From Actinomycetes bacterium (GTDB lineage Bacteria > Actinomycetota > Actinomycetes > Propionibacteriales > Propionibacteriaceae): a stretch of 50,617 bases of DNA. A model generated the notes under the pieces. The model searched no databases and had not been told where the DNA came from. It saw only the letters and a list, made by a program, of their open reading frames with translations. A program made the translations under genes and the position numbers. The stretch covers positions 1 through 50,617 of the forward strand of contig JAUHXZ010000013.1 in the NCBI GenBank assembly GCA_030426725.1. Reading direction: 5' to 3'. Shown here one piece after another: positions 8,364 through 17,066 of the stretch (positions are counted from its first letter, which is position 1; each line of letters opens with the position of its first letter).

Positions 8364-8616
8364 GACGGCGCCCCATAGCACCGTCCTCCGGCGGTCTCCG
8401 AGGACCCCGACGGTCCGGGCCCGGCCGGGCAGTGGAATGATCGGGGCAGCGGAGGCAGCGTCCACTGCCCCCGCGGCCACTCCGGCCGGGTCGGCCCGGA
8501 CATTGATCTCGGCTCCGGGTCGACCCAAGGGCGCAACCCTACCGGGGATCGCCGCGCCCCTCCACCATTGGCGCCCCCAGCGTGTGCGCCGATAGGATCA
8601 CCCACGGGAGGTCCAC

Positions 8617-9933
8617 GTGGCGAGCATCGGTGGCCGGATGGCATGGGTCGTGTGGGGCTTCGGCCTCCTGGGCTACGGACTGACCCTCATGCACCGCAGC
8701 ACGCTGGGTGTCGCCGGGCTGATCGCGGCCGAGCACTTCGGCACGACCCCGGGCATCATCTCCACCTTCGTCGTCCTTCAGCTGGCCACCTACGCGCTGG
8801 CCCAGGTGCCCGTCGGCCTGCTGCTGGACCGGTTCGGGTCCCGCATCATGATGACGGCGGGCATGGTGGTCATCGCCGTCGGGCAGACCCTCCTGGCCAC
8901 CGCCGACGACCTCTCGATGGCCTACGTGGCCCGCGTCCTGTTCGGCGTGGGCGACGCCTGCATGTTCAACTCGGTCCTCCGGCTGATCCCGCGCTGGTTC
9001 GCCCCGCAACGCGTCCCGCTGCTGAGCCAGGCCACCGCCATGACCGGCTGGCTGGGCCAGGTGGCGGCCGTGTGGGTGGCCCTGCCGCTCATCCAGAGCG
9101 CCGGGTGGACCGCGGGGATCCTCATGACGGTCTCGGCGACCCTGGCGGTCGCGGTACTCATCGCGGTGTTCGTCCGCAACGCGCCGGCGGGCGCCGCGCC
9201 GTCGGTGGCCACCTACAGCTTCCGTGGCCTCCCGGCCACGATGAAGAGCGTCACGGCGCACCCCGCCGCGCAGCTCGGGTTCTGGGTCCACTTCACCGCG
9301 GGCTTCTCCCTCAACGCGTTCACCTTCATGTGGGGCATCCCCTACCTGGTGGTCGGCCAGGGCCGAACGCAGGCCGAGGCCGGGAACCTGTTCGCCCTCC
9401 TGTCGATCGCGTCAATGGTCACGGGTCCCGTCATCGGCATGCTGACGGCCCGCCACCCGCTGCGCCGTAGCAACCTGGTGCTCCTGCTGGTGGGCGCGGT
9501 CATCGTCTGCTGGGCCGCCGTGCTCCTCTGGCCGGGCCAGGCGCCCACGCCGTTGCTCGTGCTGCTGGTCATATCGCTGGCGGCAGCCGGCCCCGGCACC
9601 AGCATCGGCTTCGACTTCCCCCGCACGAACCTTCCCGTGACGCGCCTCGGCACCGCCAACGGGCTGGTCATCGCCGGTGGCTTCGTGGGCGGCACCACGC
9701 TGATCCTGCTCATGGGCTTGTTCCTGGACTGGATGGCCGGCGGCGGCGACTACACGCCCCTCCAGCTCAGGCTCGCCTGGCTGCTGCAGATCCCGTTCTT
9801 CGCCGTCGGGATCACCGGGATCCTGGTCAACCGGCGCCGGTTGAGGCGCATCATGGCCGCTGAGGGGATCATCGTGCCGTCGTGGCGCGAGGTCGCCGAG
9901 CGCATGCGCCGCCGTCGCGCGGCCGGCAACTGA
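8617..9933 (+). CDS. MFS transporter
   Basis: A 438-residue major facilitator protein with about 12 hydrophobic helices. It starts at GTG 8617, five bases after GGGAGG. The loop 2-3 signature is GLLLDRFGSRIMM, the typical G-x-x-x-D-R-x-G-x-R motif, and an Arg-rich loop (RHPLRRSN) lies between helices 8 and 9. The C-terminus is basic. It resembles the ACS/nitrate-sialate branch in general form, but the substrate cannot be told. It ends only 3 bp from the stop of the convergent prs-like gene, so there is no room for a terminator between the two. The 253 bp upstream (8364-8616) contain no gene that I can support. Confidence 0.85.
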   Translation: MASIGGRMAWVVWGFGLLGYGLTLMHRSTLGVAGLIAAEHFGTTPGIISTFVVLQLATYALAQVPVGLLLDRFGSRIMMTAGMVVIAVGQTLLATADDLSMAYVARVLFGVGDACMFNSVLRLIPRWFAPQRVPLLSQATAMTGWLGQVAAVWVALPLIQSAGWTAGILMTVSATLAVAVLIAVFVRNAPAGAAPSVATYSFRGLPATMKSVTAHPAAQLGFWVHFTAGFSLNAFTFMWGIPYLVVGQGRTQAEAGNLFALLSIASMVTGPVIGMLTARHPLRRSNLVLLLVGAVIVCWAAVLLWPGQAPTPLLVLLVISLAAAGPGTSIGFDFPRTNLPVTRLGTANGLVIAGGFVGGTTLILLMGLFLDWMAGGGDYTPLQLRLAWLLQIPFFAVGITGILVNRRRLRRIMAAEGIIVPSWREVAERMRRRRAAGN

Positions 9934-9936
9934 CGA

Positions 9937-10917
9937 TCAGAACAGCCCCTCCGGCAACGGCGGGGGAGCGTGCATCGGGTCGACGTCGTTGAACAGCTTG
10001 CTCACCGAGCGCCCGTTGTGGATCCGGTCGATCGCGTCGGCGAACAGTCCCGCGACGCTGAGCGTCGTGAGCCCGGGGAAGTTCTCGGGGGCGGGCACCG
10101 TGTTGGTGGAGACCACCTCGACGATCCGCTCATGCGAGACCAGCTTGTCGACCGCCTTGCCGGCGAACAGACCGTGCGTGCAGGCGACCGACACCTCCTC
10201 GCAGCCGAAGTCCCCCAGCCGGGTGACGATCTCGATGATCGAGCCGCCGGTGGCGATCTCGTCGTCGAGGACGATCGCCTTCTTGCCGGCCACGTCGCCG
10301 ACGATCGTGTCGATGATGACGCGGTCGTCGGCGAGACGCTGCTTGGAGCCCGCCGCGACGGGCAGATTGAGCAGCCGGGCCAGCAGCGTCGCCTGCTTGG
10401 CGTTGCCGAGGTCGGGGGAGACGACGACGGTGTTGTCGAGGTCGTGGTCGCGGTAGTAGTCCGCGATGACACCCAGGGATGTGAGGTGGTCCACCGGCAC
10501 GGAGAAGAAGCCGTGCACCTGCGGGGCATGCAGGTTCATGGTGAGCACGCGATCGACACCGGCGGTGCTCAGCATGTCCGCGACCAGCCGCCCGCCGATC
10601 GAGATGCGCGACGCGTCCTTCTTGTCCGACCGGGCGTAGGCGTAGTGCGGCATGACGGCGGTGATCTGCCGGGCCGACGCGCCGCGGGCGGCGTCGACCA
10701 TCAGCAGCAGCTCCATCAGATGGTCCTGCGTCGGCGGCACCAGCGGCTGCACGATGTACACGTCGCGCTGCCGGCAGTTGGCCAGCAGCTGCGCCTGCAG
10801 GCAGTCGTTGCTGAAGCGGGATATCTTCACCGGCGAGCGGCGCAGACCGAGGTGCGCACAGATCTCGTCGGCGAACGCCTCGTGGGCGGACCCGGAGAAT
10901 ACGACGATGCCCTTCAC
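9937..10917 (-). CDS. prs: Ribose-phosphate pyrophosphokinase (PRPP synthetase), divergent type
   Basis: A 326-residue enzyme that would transfer pyrophosphate from ATP to ribose 5-phosphate, supplying nucleotide, His and Trp synthesis. The ATP-binding flexible region is YAYARSDKKDASRISIG, where the canonical form is YARQDRK. The catalytic loop SKQRLADDRV keeps Lys and Arg. The PRPP loop is KKAIVLDDEIATGGSI instead of VDDMIDTGGT, and the upstream motif is SPDLGNAKQA in place of SPDAGGVKRA. These are consistent departures, suggesting a second, divergent Prs subfamily. A GAAGGGG site precedes ATG 10917. The gene may be a paralogue of the housekeeping prs. Confidence 0.82.
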   Translation of the reverse strand: MKGIVVFSGSAHEAFADEICAHLGLRRSPVKISRFSNDCLQAQLLANCRQRDVYIVQPLVPPTQDHLMELLLMVDAARGASARQITAVMPHYAYARSDKKDASRISIGGRLVADMLSTAGVDRVLTMNLHAPQVHGFFSVPVDHLTSLGVIADYYRDHDLDNTVVVSPDLGNAKQATLLARLLNLPVAAGSKQRLADDRVIIDTIVGDVAGKKAIVLDDEIATGGSIIEIVTRLGDFGCEEVSVACTHGLFAGKAVDKLVSHERIVEVVSTNTVPAPENFPGLTTLSVAGLFADAIDRIHNGRSVSKLFNDVDPMHAPPPLPEGLF

Positions 10918-10976
10918 TGACAGCCCCTTCCCGTCGCGAACAGACTAACCGCCGATCGGGTGCTGACGGGACGAAG

Positions 10977-11013
10977 ACGGGCGCCCGGGTGGAAGAACCA
11001 CCCGGGCGCCCGT
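10977..11013 (-). terminator. Terminator hairpin of the sugar ABC operon
   Basis: A perfect 16-bp stem (10977-10992 with 10998-11013) with loop AAGAA, starting 17 bp after the mmsB stop. There is no U-tract, the I-shaped form common in high-GC actinobacteria. Confidence 0.75.
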
Positions 11014-11029
11014 TGTGCTGCGTGTCGGA

Positions 11030-12205
11030 TCAGGCCTTGGCGGAGGCCGCCCGGCGCTTGTTCCAGATGTCGAACGCGACGGCCAGCAGGAGGACGAGGC
11101 CCTTGACGACCTGCTGGATCGACGTTTCCACACCCATCAGCTGCATGCCGTTGCTCATCACCGCCATGACCAGACCACCGATCATGGCGCCGACCACCGT
11201 GCCGACGCCACCGGTGACGGCCGCGCCGCCGATGAAGCAGGCCGCGATGGCGTCGAGCTCGAACATGTTGCCCGCAGCCGGTTGTGCGCCGTTGGTGCGC
11301 GACGAGAACACCACGCCCGCGACGCCGGACAGGAGGCCCATGTGGACGTAGACCGAGAAGATCGTGCGCTTCACCTTGACGCCCGACAGCATCGCCGCGT
11401 TGATGTTGCCGCCGATGGCGAAGACGTGCCGGCCGTAGACGGTGTTCTTCGACAGGAACGAGTAGGTGAGGATCAGCGCCGCGAGGATGATCAGCACGAT
11501 CGGGAAGCCGCGCGCGGTGGCGAGCTTCCAGGCGAAGTACATGACGATGACTGCAAGGAGGGTGAGCTTGGTGATGAACAGCGCGAGGCTCTCCACCTCC
11601 TGCTCGTAGCGGATCCGGGCACGGCGTGCGCGCCACTGGGACCATCCGAACCCGGCGATCGCGAAGGCTCCGATGAGCAGTGTGAACAGGTCGTATCCCT
11701 GCCCGCCCAACAATCCGTTGATGAAGCCGTTGGCGATCTGCTGGTACTCGGAGGTCATGGGCGACAGGGAGATGGAGCCCAGGACCAGGAACGTCATGCC
11801 GCGGAAGAGCAGCATGCCCGACAGCGTGACGATGAAGCCTGGAATGCCGACGTAGGCCACCCAGAAGCCGTGCCAGGCGCCGATCGCCAGGCCGACGGCG
11901 AGACCCGCGAGTACACCGATCCACCAGGGCATCCCCTGTTTGATGATCAGCGTCGCCGAGACGGCGCCGACGAGGGCGACGACCGAGCCGACCGACAGGT
12001 CGATGTGCCCCACCACGATGACGAACAGCATGCCGATCGCCAGAATGAGGATGTACGAGTACTGCAGGATGATGTTGGTGACGTTCGTCGGGTTGAGCAG
12101 CATGCCGTTCGTGAGGATGGTGAACAGGATGATGATCGCGACGAAGGCGACGAGGATGCCGCTCTGGCGGAGGTTCTTGGAGAGCATGTCCTTGACGGCG
12201 TTCAT
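11030..12205 (-). CDS. mmsB: Multiple-sugar ABC transporter permease MmsB (GguB) type
   Basis: A 391-residue permease of the BPD_transp_2 (ribose/xylose) family with about ten helices. Typical family signature segments are VGHIDLSVGSVVALVGAV near residue 65-83 and AIGGNINAAMLSGVKVKR near residue 280. The start ATG overlaps the stop of the ATPase gene by one base (TGATG), so the two are coupled. It forms the membrane channel for sugars delivered by the ChvE-like lipoprotein encoded two genes upstream. The long 391-residue form with an extra charged loop (RARRARIRYEQEVE) is typical of the MmsB/GguB group that carries xylose, arabinose and galactose; substrate is inferred only. Confidence 0.9.
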   Translation of the reverse strand: MNAVKDMLSKNLRQSGILVAFVAIIILFTILTNGMLLNPTNVTNIILQYSYILILAIGMLFVIVVGHIDLSVGSVVALVGAVSATLIIKQGMPWWIGVLAGLAVGLAIGAWHGFWVAYVGIPGFIVTLSGMLLFRGMTFLVLGSISLSPMTSEYQQIANGFINGLLGGQGYDLFTLLIGAFAIAGFGWSQWRARRARIRYEQEVESLALFITKLTLLAVIVMYFAWKLATARGFPIVLIILAALILTYSFLSKNTVYGRHVFAIGGNINAAMLSGVKVKRTIFSVYVHMGLLSGVAGVVFSSRTNGAQPAAGNMFELDAIAACFIGGAAVTGGVGTVVGAMIGGLVMAVMSNGMQLMGVETSIQQVVKGLVLLLAVAFDIWNKRRAASAKA

Positions 12206-13743
12206 CAGGCGATCTCCCTTTCTTTGGTCATGAGCGTCATGAGGCTCTCCTGGGTCGCGTCGGCCACGGGCATCTGGCCCGTGATCTGGCCGAACGCCAG
12301 GGTGAAGATGCGGTCACAGATGCCGAGGAGCTCGGGGAGCTCCGACGAGATCACCACGACGGCCTTGCCGGAGTCGGCGAGAGCGTTGATGATCGTGTAG
12401 ATCTCGTACTTGGCGCCGACGTCGATGCCTCGGGTCGGCTCGTCGAGGAACAACACCTCGGGTTCGGTCATCATCCACTTGGAGAGGACGACCTTCTGCT
12501 GGTTACCGCCGGACAGCTGGCCGGCGATGTTCATCACCGAGGGTGTCTTGATCCGCATCTCCTTGCGGTACCGCTCGGCGTTGACGATCTCCTTGTTGGC
12601 GTTGACGACGCCCCGTGAGGTGATCTTCTCCAGCGACGCGGCCGAAATGTTCCGGCGGATGTCGTCGATGAGGTTGAGACCGTAGCGCTTGCGGTCCTCG
12701 GTGGCGTAGGCGAGACCGGCGTCGATGGCATCCGCCACCGAGTGGAACTGCACCTCCTTGCCGTGGAGGAACATCTTCCCAGCGACCTTCCGGCCGTACG
12801 CGCCGCCGAAGAGGCTCATCGCCAGCTCAGTGCGCCCGGCCCCCATGAGGCCGGCGATCCCGACGATCTCACCCGCCCGGACGTCGAACGACGAGTCCTC
12901 GGACACCTTGCGGCCGGGGATGGTCGGATGCATGACCGTCCAGCCCTCCACCCGGAGGATCTCCTCGCCGATGGTCGGCGTGTGCTCCGGGAAGAGGTGG
13001 TCGAGCTCGCGACCGACCATGCCCTTGATGATGCGCGGCTGCGTCATCTCGGGGCCCCGCTCGATCGTCTCGATCGTCATGCCGTCCCGGATCACGGTGG
13101 TGGAGTCGGCGATGTCGGTGATCTCGTTGAGCTTGTGGGAGATCATGATCGACGTGATCCCCTGGCCCTTGAGGTGGCGCAGGAGGTCCAGCAGGTGGGC
13201 CGAGTCGTTGTCGTTGAGCGCGGCGGTGGGCTCGTCGAGGATGAGGAGCTTCACCTGCTTCGACAGCGCCTTGGCGATCTCCACGAGCTGCTGCTTGCCG
13301 ACACCGATCTGCGTGATGGGCGTCTGGGGGTTCTCGTTGAGTCCGACGCGGGCCAGCAGCTTCGCCGCCTCCGCGTTGGTCTTGTGCCAGTTGATCCGGC
13401 CTGCCTCCACCTGCTCGTTGCCGAGGAAGATGTTCTCCGCGATCGACAGGAGCGGCACGAGGGCGAGCTCCTGGTGGATGATCACGATGCCGGCGTCCTC
13501 GGAGTCGTTGATCGACCCGAAGCTGCACTTCTTGCCCTCGAAGATGATGTCGCCGTCGTAGGTCCCGTGGGGGTAGACGCCGGACAGCACCTTCATGAGG
13601 GTGGACTTGCCGGCACCGTTCTCGCCGCAGATCGCGTGGATCTCGCCGCGCTTGACCTCAAGGGTCACGTTCGAGAGCGCCTTGACGCCCGGGAACGTCT
13701 TGGTGATGTCACGCATCTCGAGGATGGTGTTCGTGTCGCTCAT
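12205..13743 (-). CDS. mmsA: Multiple-sugar ABC transporter ATP-binding protein MmsA (GguA) type
   Basis: A 512-residue double ABC ATPase. Domain 1 has Walker [10 protein letters not shown] (40-48) and Walker [12 protein letters not shown]. Domain 2 has the degenerate Walker [11 protein letters not shown] usual in this family, the signature LSGGNQQKV and Walker [12 protein letters not shown]. It powers the sugar import through MmsB. The stop overlaps the mmsB start. A perfect 16-bp hairpin lies between it and the upstream binding-protein gene. Confidence 0.93.
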   Translation of the reverse strand: MSDTNTILEMRDITKTFPGVKALSNVTLEVKRGEIHAICGENGAGKSTLMKVLSGVYPHGTYDGDIIFEGKKCSFGSINDSEDAGIVIIHQELALVPLLSIAENIFLGNEQVEAGRINWHKTNAEAAKLLARVGLNENPQTPITQIGVGKQQLVEIAKALSKQVKLLILDEPTAALNDNDSAHLLDLLRHLKGQGITSIMISHKLNEITDIADSTTVIRDGMTIETIERGPEMTQPRIIKGMVGRELDHLFPEHTPTIGEEILRVEGWTVMHPTIPGRKVSEDSSFDVRAGEIVGIAGLMGAGRTELAMSLFGGAYGRKVAGKMFLHGKEVQFHSVADAIDAGLAYATEDRKRYGLNLIDDIRRNISAASLEKITSRGVVNANKEIVNAERYRKEMRIKTPSVMNIAGQLSGGNQQKVVLSKWMMTEPEVLFLDEPTRGIDVGAKYEIYTIINALADSGKAVVVISSELPELLGICDRIFTLAFGQITGQMPVADATQESLMTLMTKEREIA

Positions 13744-13772
13744 GCGTCGCCTTTCGCGATGGTCACTTGGCG

Positions 13773-13807
13773 ACGGTGGCCCGGCTCGAAACGAGCCGGG
13801 CCACCGT
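13773..13807 (-). terminator. Intercistronic stem-loop between chvE and mmsA
   Basis: Perfect 16-bp arms (13773-13788 and 13792-13807) around a three-base loop, starting 11 bp after the chvE stop; no U-tract. In sugar ABC operons such hairpins partly terminate or protect the binding-protein mRNA so that it is made in excess; that role is inferred. Confidence 0.65.
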
Positions 13808-13818
13808 TCGGTCCATGG

Positions 13819-14967
13819 TCAGGAGACGACGCCTGCGTCGATCTCTTCCTGGGTCCAGTAGCCCGTGTCGACGAGGGCCTCGGTGATGTTGTCGGCCGTG
13901 ACGGTCACGACGTCGAGCAGGTAGGAGGGAACGACCTTCACACCGTTGTCGTAGTCGGTGGTGTTGTTCGCCTCGGGCTCCTCGCCGGCCAGCAGGGCCT
14001 GCGTGGCGCTGACGGCCTGCTCGGCGAGCAGTCGGGTGTCCTTGAAGATCGTCGAGTACTGCACGCCGTCCTGGATGAGCTTGACGGAGCCGATCTCGGC
14101 GTCCTGACCGGTGACGATCGGGAAGCCGTCGTCGACGGTGCCGGAGTAGCCGTTGTTCTGCAGGGCGGTGATGATGCCTCGGGACAGGCCGTCGTAGGCG
14201 GACAGCACGCCGTCGACCTTCTCGTTCTGGTAGTTCGCGGTGAGGAGGTCCTCCATGCGCTTCTGGGCGGCCTCCTGCGACCAACGCAGCGTGGCGGCCT
14301 GGTCGATGCTGGTCTGGCCGGACACGATGTTGAGGGTGCCGTCATCGATCTTCGGCTGGAGGACGCTCATGGCGCCGTCGAAGAAGAAGTGGGCGTTGTT
14401 GTCGTCCAGCGAGCCTGCGAACAGCTCGACGTTGAAGGGGCCGTCACCGCGTTCCGCGAGGCCGTCGAGGAGGGACTGGCCCTGGGCGACGCCAACCTTG
14501 AAGTTGTCGAAGGAGACGTAGAAGTCAACGTTCTCCGAGTCGCGGATGAGGCGGTCGTAGGACACGACCTTGATGCCCTGATCGGCCGCGGCCTGCAGCT
14601 GCGGGGCGAGGGCGGTGCCGTCGATCGCGGCGATGATGAGGACGTCGACGCCCTGGGTGATCATCTGGTCGATCTGCTGGCCCTGCGTCGGGATGTCGTC
14701 GTTGCCGAACTGCAGGTCGACGGTGAAGCCCTGCTCCTCGAGCTGCGACTTGACGGCCTCGCCGTCGGCGATCCAGCGCTCGGAGGTCTGCGTGGGCATC
14801 GCCACACCGACGCTGCCGCCCTCGGTCATGGCGCCGTCGGTCGACTCCATCGTCGAGTCCATGGTGGAGTCGTCGGTGGTGCTGCCGGCACCGCCGCCGG
14901 CGCACGCGGACAGCGAGAAGGCCATGGCCGCACCGGCGGCCAGGGCTACGAACTTCTTCATCTTCAT
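13819..14967 (-). CDS. chvE: ChvE-like sugar-binding lipoprotein
   Basis: A 382-residue solute-binding protein of the periplasmic-binding-protein 1/4 (xylose/ribose) fold. ATG 14965-14967 lies five bases after AGGAGG, so the longer upstream frame is rejected. A signal sequence (MKMKKFVALAAGAAMAFS) ends in lipobox LSAC, so Cys is lipidated and anchors it outside the membrane. A Ser/Thr/Asp/Met-rich spacer (about 25-45) follows. The mature domain begins VGVAMPTQTSERW and includes MITQGVDVLIIAAIDG, the typical sugar-binding core. It delivers mono- or disaccharides to MmsAB. It is the first gene of the operon and likely the most abundantly made. Confidence 0.9.
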   Translation of the reverse strand: MKMKKFVALAAGAAMAFSLSACAGGGAGSTTDDSTMDSTMESTDGAMTEGGSVGVAMPTQTSERWIADGEAVKSQLEEQGFTVDLQFGNDDIPTQGQQIDQMITQGVDVLIIAAIDGTALAPQLQAAADQGIKVVSYDRLIRDSENVDFYVSFDNFKVGVAQGQSLLDGLAERGDGPFNVELFAGSLDDNNAHFFFDGAMSVLQPKIDDGTLNIVSGQTSIDQAATLRWSQEAAQKRMEDLLTANYQNEKVDGVLSAYDGLSRGIITALQNNGYSGTVDDGFPIVTGQDAEIGSVKLIQDGVQYSTIFKDTRLLAEQAVSATQALLAGEEPEANNTTDYDNGVKVVPSYLLDVVTVTADNITEALVDTGYWTQEEIDAGVVS

Positions 14968-15121
14968 TCGTTCCTCCTGAGAACGGTCAAAGAGCCTGCG
15001 AGCGGGGATTGGCCGCTCATGTGCAACTGTGCAGAAACGGAGGGCAGGCGTACGACCAGCCCATGGCTGGTAGAGGCGAGGAGTTGGTCGGGACGGCTTT
15101 GTCTCTCCGCTACGTCTGGGA

Positions 15122-15168
15122 GTGTTGCCCCCGGGGAGGCACGCTGTCAACTCAAAGTGACCGGTAAC
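15122..15168 (-). promoter_or_regulatory. Predicted promoter and LacI-like operator for the sugar ABC operon
   Basis: On the minus strand TTGACA (15145-15150) is a perfect -35 and CAACAC (15122-15127) 17 bp downstream a weak -10. Just upstream lies the near-palindrome GTGACCGGTAAC (15157-15168), one mismatch from symmetry with a CCGG centre, the shape of LacI-family operators. A second related motif, GATAACGATTAC, occurs at 15182-15193. No LacI gene is in the window. The rest of the 300-bp gap 14968-15267 shows no gene. Confidence 0.4.
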
Positions 15169-15255
15169 AAGATGACGGTTCGATAACGATTACTCCGCTC
15201 CTTGTCGGGGCTCGAATGGGCCGGGGGTGGCGATGGGCGCCGCAACGACGTTTCG

Positions 15256-15270
15256 TAGTATTGCCCGGTG
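15256..15270 (+). promoter_or_regulatory. -10 element placing transcription start at the GTG of the radical SAM gene
   Basis: TAGTAT (15256-15261) followed by six bases and GTG at 15268, with no Shine-Dalgarno sequence between. The mRNA is predicted to be leaderless. Confidence 0.5.
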
Positions 15271-16446
15271 ACATCGCACCCCACCACGCATCCGCACGAG
15301 GCCCGCAAGGGCGTCGTCCGCACCCTCCATCACGACGCAGGGGAGCGGCCCCACGTCGTCGTGTGGGAGGTGACGCGGGCCTGCCAGCTCGCCTGCCGGC
15401 ACTGCCGCGCCGACGCCTTCACCCGGGCGGATCCCCGCCAGCTGACCACGCAGCAGGGCAAGAAGCTGCTCGACAGCTTCGCGGCCTACGGCACGCCGCG
15501 GCCCATCGTGATCCTGTCGGGCGGCGACGCGTTCGAACGCGACGACCTCGAGGAGCTGATCGAGTACGGGACGTCGATCGGGCTGCCGATCGCGCTGTCG
15601 CCCTCGGTGACGCCGCTGCTGACCGACGAGCGGCTGGCTTCCGTGCGCGCGGCGGGCGTCAAGGCGTTCTCGCTGTCTCTCGACGGCGCCACCGCCGAGA
15701 CCCACGACTCCTTCCGCGGCATCGAGGGCACGTTCGACGACACGCTCGCCGCGGCCGACCTCGTGGTCAAGCACGGGTTCCGGTTCCAGGTGAACACCAC
15801 CATCTGCCGCAACAACCTGCGCGAACTGCCCCAGTTGCTCAAGCGGACCATGGAGATGGGCGCGGGCATGTGGTACGTGCTGTTCCTCGTGCCGATGGGC
15901 CGGGGCTCGAACCTGGAACCCCTCGATCCGGCGGAGATGGAGGACGTCCTCCACTGGCTGCACGACGTGTCCGACCGCATCGCAGTGAAGGTGACCGAGG
16001 CACCCAACTACCGTCGCGTCGCGATCCAGCGCGACGACGCCCGCGCCGCCGGCCGCCCCATGCCCGAACGCGGCGAACTGCACGCCTGGCTGACCCAGGA
16101 GACGGACCGGCTGCTGGGCGAGGTCGTCGAGCGGCGTCCCCCGCGGCCCCCGATCGGCGTCAACAGCGGGCGCGGCTTCGCGTTCGTCGACCACATCGGC
16201 GACGTCTACCCCTCAGGGTTCCTGCCCTACCCGTGCGGGTCGGTCAAGGAGTCCTCATTCAACGAGATCTACGCCGAGGCGCCGCTGATGAAGGCCCTGC
16301 GCGACCCTTCGTCCTACTCCGGTAAGTGCGGAGTGTGCGAGTTCAACTGGATCTGCGGCGGGTCGCGGGCGCGCGCTCACGCGATGCTCGGCGATCCGCT
16401 GGCCTCCGACCCGACGTGCGTCTACCAGCCGGAGGCCGTGAAGTAG
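15268..16446 (+). CDS. Radical SAM/SPASM-domain enzyme (TIGR04053-like)
   Basis: A 392-residue protein starting at GTG 15268. The radical SAM cluster is ACQLACRHC (C-x3-C-x2-C) near residues 38-46, followed by LSGGDAFERDDL, the GGE-type SAM motif. The C-terminal SPASM part has Cys in YPCGSVKES, GKCGVC, NWICGGS and PTCVYQ, enough to bind auxiliary iron-sulfur clusters. General similarity is to AhbD/NirJ-type haem enzymes and to an actinobacterial SPASM family often annotated TIGR04053; no peptide substrate gene is seen nearby, so the reaction is not assigned. A terminator hairpin follows at once. Confidence 0.82.
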   Translation: MTSHPTTHPHEARKGVVRTLHHDAGERPHVVVWEVTRACQLACRHCRADAFTRADPRQLTTQQGKKLLDSFAAYGTPRPIVILSGGDAFERDDLEELIEYGTSIGLPIALSPSVTPLLTDERLASVRAAGVKAFSLSLDGATAETHDSFRGIEGTFDDTLAAADLVVKHGFRFQVNTTICRNNLRELPQLLKRTMEMGAGMWYVLFLVPMGRGSNLEPLDPAEMEDVLHWLHDVSDRIAVKVTEAPNYRRVAIQRDDARAAGRPMPERGELHAWLTQETDRLLGEVVERRPPRPPIGVNSGRGFAFVDHIGDVYPSGFLPYPCGSVKESSFNEIYAEAPLMKALRDPSSYSGKCGVCEFNWICGGSRARAHAMLGDPLASDPTCVYQPEAVK

Positions 16447-16452
16447 ACGCGA

Positions 16453-16487
16453 CGACGGGGGCCGTCCCGGGTGGGCGGCCCCCGTCG
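16453..16487. terminator. Bidirectional terminator hairpin
   Basis: A 12-bp perfect stem (16453-16464 with 16476-16487) lies between the ends of the convergent radical SAM and DUF2871 genes, 6 bp after one stop and 8 bp before the other. Confidence 0.75.
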
Positions 16488-16495
16488 GTGGCGCG

Positions 16496-16951
16496 TCAGG
16501 CGGTGGCGGTGGCCAGGGCCGCCTCCACGGTCGTGCCCTCGCGGCGGACGGCGCGGCCGATCATGACGAAAAGCAGGATGAAGCCGGTGCCTATGAGGGC
16601 GTGCCCGGTCCCGGCGATGTCCGCGATCGTGCGGGTCGACTCCTGGCCGAGCACCGTCAGGCTGCCATGCACGAGCTGCATGCCCCCGGTGATGACGAGG
16701 CCGGCGTTGTAGGTCCAGAAGAACCACGCGAAGACGCGGGGCTGCGTCCGGGAGAGGGCGAAGGACTTCTCCAGCGCGAGCACGATGAGCAGCGTCAGCG
16801 TGCCGAGGGCCAGGAAGTGGGTGTGCACGCCGCTCAGCATGGTGGGGGCGCCCTCGGGGAAGTCGTTGAGCTTGGTGAACTCGCGGAAGAAGAGTCCGGA
16901 TGCGAGGCCGGCGCCCATGTAGACGGTCGCGGCGATGAAGAGCTTGCGCAT
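16496..16951 (-). CDS. DUF2871-like four-helix membrane protein
   Basis: A 151-residue membrane protein with four helices. Conserved-looking histidines sit in helix 2 (GVHTHFLALG), helix 3/4 (QLVHGSLTVLG) and helix 4 (GTGHALIGTGF). This His pattern recalls haem-copper oxidase subunit I and related DUF2871 proteins, so metal or haem binding is possible but unproven. AAGGA precedes ATG 16951. It faces the radical SAM/SPASM gene tail to tail. Function unknown. Confidence 0.7.
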   Translation of the reverse strand: MRKLFIAATVYMGAGLASGLFFREFTKLNDFPEGAPTMLSGVHTHFLALGTLTLLIVLALEKSFALSRTQPRVFAWFFWTYNAGLVITGGMQLVHGSLTVLGQESTRTIADIAGTGHALIGTGFILLFVMIGRAVRREGTTVEAALATATA

Positions 16952-17066
16952 GGGGGTGTCCTTGTCAGGGGTCGGTTCGTTGTGGCGGAGCCCGGCTCGG
17001 GGAGGCGGGCTGGGGCAGGCGGGCTCGGAGTCAGCTCAGAGGGCGGACGGCTCCGGAAGAGTCGAC

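Noticed and set aside
8364..8616. Possible small gene between the dehydrogenase and MFS genes
   Set aside because: Frames on both strands are short or shadow-like and lack a ribosome site; only the MFS promoter (TAGGAT near 8593) seems present.
12742..15186. An 814-codon open frame on the plus strand
   Set aside because: Antisense to mmsA and chvE; no recognisable motif; composition of a shadow frame.
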